64,000 nucleotides of DNA from Desmodus rotundus (taxonomy: Eukaryota > Chordata > Mammalia > Chiroptera > Phyllostomidae): positions 13,212,934 through 13,276,933 of the forward strand of contig NC_071398.1 of the NCBI RefSeq assembly GCF_022682495.2, read 5' to 3'. A program made the translations under genes and the position numbers. Shown piece by piece: positions 57,000-64,000 of this stretch (positions are counted from its first letter, which is position 1; each line of letters opens with the position of its first letter). Below the pieces are notes generated by a model, which saw only the letters and a program-made list of their open reading frames with translations, had not been told where the DNA came from and made no database searches.

Positions 57000-57560
57000 G
57001 CCCAGCCGATAAGCTGTCTGCTGAGAGTTATTGTTCATCCGGGCATCTGGAAAATGTTCTGACGTTCAAGGCCCCATTGTCAGTGCAGACCATACACCCT
57101 TCACTCTCAGCGGATGCTTCTTTTGGGCCCACCCATTTCTTGCTTTTCACTGGCACCGATTCATACAGCGCATCAATTTCCCTTCCTTTTTGTTTCTCAA
57201 CTCCACCGGCAAAGTTTAGCACCAGATAATATGTGACACGATTCGGTGATGAAACTTCAGAGCAAGAGGCACTTTTTTTTTTAAAGAAAGAAGGAAAGCT
57301 GTTGAGCTACCAGCTGCTCTCCTGAAAGAGATGTGGCTGCATTAGCCATGCAGCTATTCTGCAGTTGTCCCCTGGCCATAATGAAAAGGGATTTTATCTT
57401 TTTTTCTTTAAGGCTTAGTTGCATGTGGCTTCCAGGAGGATCTGGCCACAACAATGAGACATATTAACTTTGAAAGGGAGAAACTGAATCTAGGTGCCAT
57501 ACTCAGCTATTGTCAAGGTCAATGTCTGTATTTCTTGATTCCTTCTTAAATTACAGAAAG
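57000..57560. promoter_or_regulatory. candidate conserved noncoding element
   Basis: Two unique blocks. 57000-57225 includes GAGAGTTATTGTTCATCCGG and GCACCAGATAATATGTGACA. 57230-57560 includes GGTGATGAAACTTCAGAGC, GCATTAGCCATGCAGCTATT and GGCCATAATGAAAAGGGATT. No repeat match. ORFs on both strands at 57028-57222 are mirror images without features. Confidence 0.32.
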
Positions 57561-58145
57561 ACATATTTTTAAAAAGTAGAAAATGGTGTTTAAGTTACAT
57601 GGCATTAAATGATGCTTCATTCTACTGCCAAATACATTAAATGCCACTCAGCGGAAGTATTGCCCACATAAGGCAAGGCAAGAATTCACTCGATCTTTCC
57701 CTCTGCCCATTCCCCGTTTTTCAGCAATGTCATCCAGTAACAATTATCAGTAGTGTGGACGGAGAAGTGTACTGGGGACAGGGTTGATGCTAGGGTGAGT
57801 TGTCATTCCCCGAATGACATGAAGACCAAAGACAAATGGAATTATGTCTACACAGGAGGACATAGTGGGGCTGATTGATTTACAACGAAAGGGGCGTCAT
57901 TCTGCATTTACATATTCAATACAAGAAATCCCCAGTCACTACCACCTGGCTTATAAGCACCTTGCACAAATGGCCGTTTACTTCTCTCCCCAGTCTCCTT
58001 GAAACTCCGGCTATGGGGCTTGGAATAGAGGGAGAAGGGAGAAATGATTGCTGAGGCATGTTTTCTTCCCTTTCTTTCCAAAAAAACATGCACTTTGAGG
58101 ATCTATCACAAAATACTGGGACAATTACGATAATGGGGCGGGGGA
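57560..58145. other. unannotated noncoding sequence
   Basis: AT-rich unique sequence. ATTAAATGATGC and ATTAAATGCCAC repeat a short motif. Nothing else seen. Confidence 0.35.
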
Positions 58146-58149
58146 GACC

Positions 58150-58375
58150 CCATAGAAGTCAACCAGTACTCTGGGAGTCATCCTTGACTTATTTCTGGCT
58201 GGCCCTCCTCTACATCCCAGCTCTTACTGAGGCCCGGAATTTCTATTTCCGGCAAAATCTCTCCTCAGGACTTCCCTCTCCGAATGATCTGCTACCTAGT
58301 TTTCACAGGTTGACTAACTGCTTTTCCTACCTCCTGGCCCCATCTCGCTTTCAACACCTTCACTGCAGGCATGGG
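58150..58375 (+). repeat. L2 LINE fragment
   Basis: CTGGGAGTCATCCTTGACTT, then AAATCTCTCCTCAGGACTTC and ACTAACTGCTTTTCCTACC, matches the L2 segment GGAGTCATCCTTGACTCCTC upstream of the 3' UTR. Confidence 0.55.
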
Positions 58376-58563
58376 GGTGATGGTTCTAAAAGGGAAACAT
58401 AAACATCTATTTTTATAAGGTTTCTTATTTTGCAAAGTAGAACATGTGCTTTATCTTCTATGGAGAATAAAACTCTAGTCTTATGCTGGGATGGGGAGAG
58501 AAAGTTGTCTGGAGGCAATTTAGGGATCACACTGTCTCTGAGGCACACACTTAGTCGTGGTCC

Positions 58564-59568
58564 TGTTGCAGAACAGACCCGTGCAGGGGCAGACAATATA
58601 CTGTTACCGAATGGACCTCCCCTTCTCCCGGGGTCCCCCTGTGCTAGGTTCGCCTTGCCCGCCGTCAGGGAATGATGTCTCTCAATGCCAGAGATTGATG
58701 AAAAGGAAAGGAATTACTTATTCAAAGGTTATACAGACTTAAGAGTAATGACTTAGTGTCTTCATTAAAATCCCAAAGTCCCTTAAAACACCCACAAACA
58801 CACACAGGCCTTCCTTGCCCCCTTTGCCCAGTCAGGCATACCATATCTCAGGAAAAGAAATAGAAGTCCATGGCTCAGGTAGCCCCTGGTTCTTCCCAGT
58901 ATTCCGTGCTCAGCTGGCAGGCCTCCCTCGGTTCCCAGCACCATCAGCTGTGTCACCGCCTCCTCGATCCCCAGTTAATCCAAAACCACGTGGCGCTTTC
59001 TCATGGCCCACCAGCAAGAGTCCTCTCACCCCTTTCCTTCCCACAGCGTCTCTGCCGCATTCTTCCAGTGTCTCTCTCTGCTAAGAGAGAGCTCTGCATC
59101 GCTGCTACATCTTGCTTCCCAGCTTCCTAAGCTGCATGGCAAAGGGAGCCCCAAAGCCGCATGGTCCCTTTTCTCATCAAAGCCGTGTGGTCCCCTCCTT
59201 ACTCCAAGCTCTCATGCAGGCGCTGTAACCAGAGGGAGCTTGCCTCCCAGTTGCATCCTGGGTGGAAGTCACTCCCATTCCCCTGGCTCAGAGCATTTCC
59301 ACAGCTATTTAACATATCCATGAAACCCATTAAAAGTTACAGATATGTTAAATGACCATTCCTAAGGTTATCTGCAAAACTGTTGCTATGCAAAACAGCT
59401 CTCAATGACCCTGCTCCATGTATCCCATCCCCCAGTTCAGACTTGCAGGGGGGGGGGAGATACCAGGAAATATTAAAAATATATATATAGGATGTCCTCA
59501 CCCTACCCTGAGTTCTGGACCCCATTACAAATCCTTGTTTGGGGGCCCCCTGGCTGCACCCTGTATCA
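58564..59568 (-). repeat. solo LTR of an endogenous retrovirus, copy B
   Basis: Same family and orientation as copy A. Plus-strand ends are TGTTGCAG and TATCA, with GTCC before and GCCC after (a possible 4-bp duplication with one change). Shared blocks include GTGCTAGGTTCGCC, TCTCAATGCCAGAGATTGAT, ATGGCCCACCAGCAAGAGTC, TGGAAGTCACTCCCATTCCC and GTTCTGGACCCCATTACAAA. The polyadenylation signal is worn to AATAAG (58722-58717 minus). It has only about three of the 30-bp units and lacks a segment of about 175 bp found in A, but has short blocks A lacks. No viral coding sequence is attached. Confidence 0.75.
59307..59353. other. 12-bp inverted repeat in LTR copy B
   Basis: ATTTAACATATC and GATATGTTAAAT, separated by 23 bases, are the counterpart of the hairpin at 45813-45855. 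Confidence 0.85.
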
Positions 59569-59629
59569 GCCCCACTCCTCAAAAGCACCATCTTCACCTT
59601 CACTTTCGCAGATGTGATCTGGTCCTGAC

Positions 59630-59900
59630 CCATTTGGGGTTCTGTGGTCCTAATTGGGTCACTTCTCAGTGTTCCTTAGTACCAGTTTGATCCCTTCATT
59701 TTTCTCAGTGCTAGTAAGGTAAGTTTAGTTATCCATCTGTGTTCCAGCTTCCAAAATGTTGTAACCGTTTCCCTGTTTTTGTTATTTATGCCTTTTGAAC
59801 AAACCCCATATTGTTGTTTTAAGGGGGTTTCGGGAAGGAGAGAAAAAATATATATAGCTTCAATCTGCCATCTTTGCCTGGAATCTACCTGTAACTTTTT
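59630..59900 (-). repeat. L1 LINE 3' UTR fragment (antisense)
   Basis: CCAGCTTCCAAAATGTTGTAAC, TGTTTTTGTTATTTATGCC and GGGGGTTTCGGGAAGGAGAG, then CTTCAATCTGCCATCTTTGC, resemble the antisense L1 wording around GGGAGGGAG..TTCAATCYGCCATCTT. It abuts LTR copy B. Confidence 0.5.
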
Positions 59901-59942
59901 CTTTTTAACATAAATGCAATAAGCTAGCCACAGTCACACAGA

Positions 59943-60002
59943 TATGTGTGTGTGTGTATCCATATATATACATATATACACACACACTACTATATATATA
60001 GT
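59943..60002. repeat. TG/TA microsatellite with hairpin symmetry
   Basis: A TGTGTGTG run, alternating TA, then ACACACAC, then TA again. The TG and CA arms are complementary around the TA centre. Confidence 0.9.
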
Positions 60003-60474
60003 ATTGGTATAGAAATATGAAAAGGATATTATCAAAAAAATTTTTAAATGTGTTAAGTCATAGTAGCATGCAAAAATGAAATCGCTAGAGATCATGTTGA
60101 ATTTTAATACAGAACTTTAGAACACAGCCCTAAAAACGATGATCAATTTTTGTGCAACTGAAGCAGCAGAGCACACTAATAAAAGTAAAAATGAAACATT
60201 AAAGATTCACCCACAGTGTGACACTGAAAATCAGGCTGTTCCTGGTTTCTGTGCAGTTCGTGTCTTGTGCCGGGGTAACCCCCACAGCCACCACTTCCGT
60301 CCTTGTGGAATGCTCTGTTGCACTGATACGCTGTGACTTCCTCGTTCGTTTCCTGCTGTTTCCTAGTGCAAACGAAACTCGATGCATGTCATGGTGCTAC
60401 TGCTATGGCTGATCTATCCCCGTCTTACCATGTGTCCTACAGCATTGGGTTTGACCACTTTAAGACCTAGTTTA

Positions 60475-60684
60475 GCCCTGGCCAGTGTGGCTCAGTGGAT
60501 TGAGCTCTGGCCTGCGAACCAAAGGGTCGCTGGTTCAATTCCTGGTCAGGGCACATGCCTGCATTGCAGGTCAGGTCCCCAGTGGGGGCACGCGCAAGAG
60601 ACAACCACACGTTGATGTTTCTCTCCTTCTCTTCCCCTACCCCTCTGTCTAAAAACAAATAAATAAAATCTTTTTTAAAAAAAT
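60475..60684 (+). repeat. Ves SINE (full length)
   Basis: GCCCTGGCCAGTGTGGCTCA, then GTGGATTGAGCTCTGGCC (box A region), GAACCAAAGGGTCGCTGGTT, CAATTCCTGGTCAGGGCACA (box B region), CCCCAGTGGGGGCACGCG, CAACCACACGTTGATGTTTC, then an AAATAAATAAAATC tail and A run. The tRNA-type internal promoter boxes are well kept, so this is a relatively young copy. No unambiguous target duplication found. Confidence 0.95.
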
Positions 60685-60689
60685 ACCAT

Positions 60690-61265
60690 GTTTATTTAGC
60701 AGGGATACATTTGGTTTTTAGTTCTCGTTTTTCATATATCATTTACATTTTATTAATGGCTTTAAATATGTTATTTCCAAAGTTTACTATAAAATTATGT
60801 TATCTCTTGTGGGAGTGCTGATTTCTTCCTTCTTTTTACCACTTAGTTATTAGTTTTCTAGCCAATCGGAATGAACTCTTCCATCATTGGACAGACGCCC
60901 ACAGCATGTCACAGGGATGCAGAGGAGGGTGGGACCTGACCTTTGCCCTCCTTGAGTCCACAAGCAAGTGGGCACAGGCTGTAATGAGCTCAAGAAGAGC
61001 GGCATTGCCATGGGGGGACACGGGCTGAGGGCGCCGTGCACCTGCTTGGGGAGCAGAGTGCAGAGGGCATTGCAAGTAGGTGGGACAGGAGAATAAAAGA
61101 CAGGGAGGCATATATTTTTGAAAAATACAAGAAATAGAGACATTTTCTTTTCACCCACATTTGCTGCAAGCAGCTTTTCTCACTTTTGCTTCTAAAAATA
61201 TTTCATATTTTAAAATGCATATATGTAATGAAAGTTGTTGATTACATTTTGGGGATGTTACCATT
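60690..61265. other. unannotated noncoding sequence
   Basis: AT-rich, then a GC-richer block (60890-61110) with overlapping minus-strand ORFs (102 and 75 codons) lacking recognisable features. Confidence 0.4.
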
Positions 61266-61269
61266 CCTC

Positions 61270-61620
61270 TAAAAATTATTCCGGCAGGATCTGGGTCATC
61301 GCGGTTGAGTTAGACAAAGGCATAATAAAGCTGCGGCTGACACCTCTCCTGAGGGGCAGTTATGCAAACATATCATTTTTTTAAACTACGAGCAATCAAT
61401 AAAGAAGTATTTGATTAAGACAACACGGCATTCAGACTGTATTCTCCAAGTGCCTCTCAGAACGGCCCCGGCTGTCATGCGCTATAATGGCAATCAGCAT
61501 CGCTACCCATTATTCTCAGCGCAGAGTGCCGTCATTTGGCTCTTAATGAAAGGCAGGGGATGGGTCTGCAGGGACTGGGTCTGGCTCTGTTCCTGATGGA
61601 GAAATACTTTTAATATGCAG
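61270..61620. promoter_or_regulatory. candidate conserved noncoding element (enhancer-like), best in window
   Basis: Unique sequence dense in developmental-factor-like sites: an octamer-like GTTATGCAAACATATC, GAGCAATCAATAAAG, GTATTTGATTAAGAC, CTATAATGGCAATCAGCATC, CTACCCATTATTCTCAGC and GCTCTTAATGAAAGGC. CpGs are retained (ATCGCGG, AACGGCCCCGGC, AGCGCAGAGTGCCGTC). There is no repeat similarity. The 61-codon ORF is unremarkable. The enhancer reading is inference. Confidence 0.42.
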
Positions 61621-61854
61621 GACTTTATGAAATGCAATGGTCTTTTCTACCTCTTTCTGCATTTAGGCATAGAGAGCATCCCTTTTCTACCACAAGCCCC
61701 GGAGGACTGATGATTGTTGAGACAATACTTCCTCATTAAAATACATGTGAATAGAATGGATGTCAAGGGTATGATGTTTTTCCTCTGGAGTTTATAGATG
61801 ATTTGGGGGTGACATTAATACTTCAAAGATGACATTCAGTTACTACACACTTGC

Positions 61855-61985
61855 TTGTCCATTGCTCAATGAAGTGTCAGCTCCTGGAGGGCAGAATTAC
61901 GTGTATTCATCCTGGTATCCACCCTGCCTGATATATAACAGGAGCTCCAGAAGCTGCGTGTGTTAACTGGTTGAAAGGAGACATG
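61855..61985 (+). repeat. L2 LINE 3' end
   Basis: AGTGTCAGCTCCTGGAGGGC, then CACCCTGCCTGATATATAAC and AGGAGCTCCAGAAGC, then TTAACTGGTTGAAAGG, is the sense L2 tail. Confidence 0.6.
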
Positions 61986-61989
61986 CACA

Positions 61990-62845
61990 ATAGCATGTGT
62001 GCATCTTACACTTCTGTGTGAGCATTTGGGGGATGGAGAGGGGATGACCAACTGGGAAGGATGAAAACAGGCTGCGGGAGAAGCCAGTGCGTGGGCTTGG
62101 GCTACGGGTGAGCCTGGCATGCAGAGCTTGGTAGAAGGGCAATTCAGGCAACAGGGAGAAAGGCAGGATGGAAAGTTACAGCATCGAATCCTAGCAATGG
62201 TGACCCCCTCAGACTGGCCATATTTGTGGGAGTGTGGAGGAGAGGGGAGGGGAATCAGGTAGGAAATAAGTTTCAAGAGCTATCAATAAAGCTAAGGGAC
62301 ATTAGAATACTCTCAGTCTGTACTGAAAAACAATGCTAATTCTACCTACAAATAAAAGGAAACCATACTCATTAAATGCATACATATACAGAACAGGGAG
62401 CTGGCATGTTAGGATTTACCCACGTGAGGGAGCATCCGATGACGGCGCGGGGAAGGTGAGAATGAGAAACCTGGGGAGAGAGAAGCCAGCTACAAGGTGT
62501 TGTGATACTACATATGCAGTCATATATGCGAGGCTGAAGTAGGGCAACCTTATTTGGAGCTATAGGTTCCGTGCATTCGCTGGGCAAACAATACGCAGTA
62601 GCATTATGCTGTGCTGGTGCCACGTGTTGACGACATAATTCTAAGCAGACAGACGGATCTTTCCATCTGTATGAGGACAATTGCAAACTGCAGCTAGGGC
62701 GATGAAATCTGATCCAGCTTAGGGGGTTGAAGAAAGACTTCAGTAAGAACTGGGTATCTGACTCAACACCAGAAGGATGAATGTGCTCTTTAGATAAAGA
62801 CGGTTGACAGGGGATAAGCAGGAAAGGAGGACATTAGGCAGAGGG
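61990..62845. other. unannotated noncoding sequence
   Basis: Purine-rich plus strand (62030-62260), then unique sequence with some CpG (62420-62450, ATGACGGCGCGGGG). The 136-codon minus ORF at 61866-62276 crosses an L2 tail and has no features. Confidence 0.4.
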
Positions 62846-62849
62846 GAGG

Positions 62850-63370
62850 GCTGTGCAAAACCTCCTCTCAGTGGGGAACAGAGGACATTCTGTGAACTGT
62901 ACACCGAGCCCTGGGTGGCTGAAGATGCTGGGGGAAGAGGTGCTTGATGAAGACCAGGGCCTGGCCAGATCACGCATGGCAAGCCATGGGGAAGAAGTGT
63001 GGAATGGTTTCATGGAAGCAGATCATGCTGGCTTTTTTTTTTTTTCTGGAAAATGGATTGAAAAGAGACCTCAGTTAGGTGGCCACCAAAGGCAACAGGA
63101 GGTTGCTGCCGAAGCAGAAGAACTCCACAGTGACTTAGGAGACAGGTGGCCCATGGGAGCTAAAAGTGACTCCTAGTGCCATTAACTGTCATGGGGGTCC
63201 CAATGGAGTCCCAAAAGTGGACCATGTCTTTGCTGGTGGAATAAGGAAGAAAATGAGTTTGATTTTGGACATGGCAATTTTGAGGTGGATTTGTGTATTG
63301 GATAGGCTGAAGCTTAAATAAATCTAGATTTCAAGGTATGTGTGAATTTTAGCCATTGAGTTAGAGTAAT
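62850..63370 (-). repeat. L2 LINE 3' region (antisense), interrupted
   Basis: GGCCTGGCCAGATCACGCAT, then TTGATTTTGGACATGGCAAT and TTTTGAGGTGGATTTGTG, fit the antisense L2 interior. A T run (63033-63045) splits the copy and may mark a small insertion. Confidence 0.45.
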
Positions 63371-63374
63371 GCAA

Positions 63375-63800
63375 GTCCTCAATGCTATATCTTCTCCAGG
63401 AAACTAGGGAGGGTATAGCATGTATGCAGTAATGTAGGAACAGACTGGCCCAAGGTCCAGGGGAGTCCAAAGGGGAGTGGGAGCCTGTGGGGTGAGTGGG
63501 GACTTCTTCATATTTTCGAAACTCCTACCGCACTAGGAACCTTCCATAAACAGGCTTATTCTTCCATTCTAAGCAAGACTGGAGTGGGAGCATACTTCAA
63601 GGCCACACAGAGAGGAGTTCCATTGTGAGCACGTAAATCAAGTGTACACTTTCTCTTGTACATCCTGTTTAATACTCTAGTGCTTGCAGTCTTGGGAGAT
63701 CAGAAGTCTTGCTCAGGACCAGACGCTGATGAGCTCGCACCAAGTTCCACCCTAAACATAGAATGCACTTTTTTCTTTTTAATGGGGTTTATCTCCTGTT
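63375..63800. other. unannotated noncoding sequence
   Basis: No recognised repeat, RNA gene or exon. Confidence 0.4.
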
Positions 63801-63804
63801 ATGA

Positions 63805-64000
63805 ACTTAATGCTTGGGTCCCTCCAACATTCCCGTGTTGGAACCGGCTCCTCCCTCCACTCCCTAGTGTAATGGAATTAGGAGCTGGGGCTTTGGGGAG
63901 TTCATTAGGGTTAGATGAGTGCAGGAGGGTGGAGCCCTCATGAATGGGATTGTAAGTATCCTGAGAGAGTTTGCTTCCCCCTCTGCTCTTTGTCACATGA
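63805..64000 (+). repeat. MLT1A-like MaLR LTR, cut by window end
   Basis: GTTGGAACCGGCTCC, AATGGAATTAGGAGCTGGGG and CTTTGGGGAGTTCATTAGGG, then TGGAGCCCTCATGAATGGGA and CTCTGCTCTTTGTCACATG, follow the sense MLT1A order (GGGGCCTTTAAGAGGTGATTAGG .. GCCCTCATGAATGG). The 3' half lies beyond the window. Confidence 0.7.

Noticed and set aside
44747..59568. A single provirus bounded by the two LTRs
   Set aside because: The interior contains only old mammalian repeats and unique DNA, and the flanking 4-mers differ.

Overview
The window is mammalian nuclear DNA, almost certainly from a yangochiropteran bat. The best evidence is three copies of the tRNA-derived Ves SINE (470-651 plus, 40073-40285 minus, 60475-60684 plus). 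Antisense L1 3' ends of the type I associate with bats and a short mariner-type MITE fit this. The older background (MIR, L2, MaLR LTRs, MER5, Tigger, old L1) is shared by all placental mammals. I found no protein-coding gene, no coding exon, no rRNA or tRNA gene and nothing bacterial. All open reading frames are short (165 codons at most), overlap on both strands, and often lie inside repeats. This is intergenic or deep intronic sequence.

Layout. 0-10.4 kb: a Ves SINE, MIR and L2 fragments, an antisense MaLR LTR (2480-2893), a three-layer nest at 8.77-9.69 kb (a MIR split by an MLT1 LTR and by an antisense L1 end), and a Tigger deletion derivative (9855-10371). 10.4-20 kb: L2 and MIR fragments, MER5B, and a MIR inserted inside another MIR (18.44-18.88 kb). 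20-31 kb: few repeats, with several stretches that look like conserved noncoding DNA. 31-44.5 kb: an MLT1 LTR (31.6-32.1 kb), many MIR/L2 pieces, an L1 end with an apparent 5' inversion (37.3-37.8 kb), and an antisense Ves SINE with a perfect 13-bp target duplication. 44.7-46.1 kb and 58.6-59.6 kb: two antisense copies of one endogenous-retrovirus LTR family. 46-58 kb: MIR, L2, MER5A, three old L1 fragments and the MITE. 60-64 kb: a Ves SINE, a homeodomain-motif-rich candidate enhancer (61.27-61.62 kb), L2, and an MLT1A-like LTR running off the end.

The most interesting structure is the LTR pair. The copies are not the two ends of one provirus, because the DNA between them is ordinary ancient repeat sequence and the flanking 4-bp sites differ. 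They share a hairpin of 12-13 bp. Copy A carries an expanded array of about eleven 30-bp units that is nearly absent from copy B. A segment of about 41 bp is inverted in one copy relative to the other and is flanked in copy A by a 6-bp inverted repeat. Repeat calls come from remembered family consensus features, not a database search, so family names are firmer than subfamily names, and edges are approximate unless a duplication is described.
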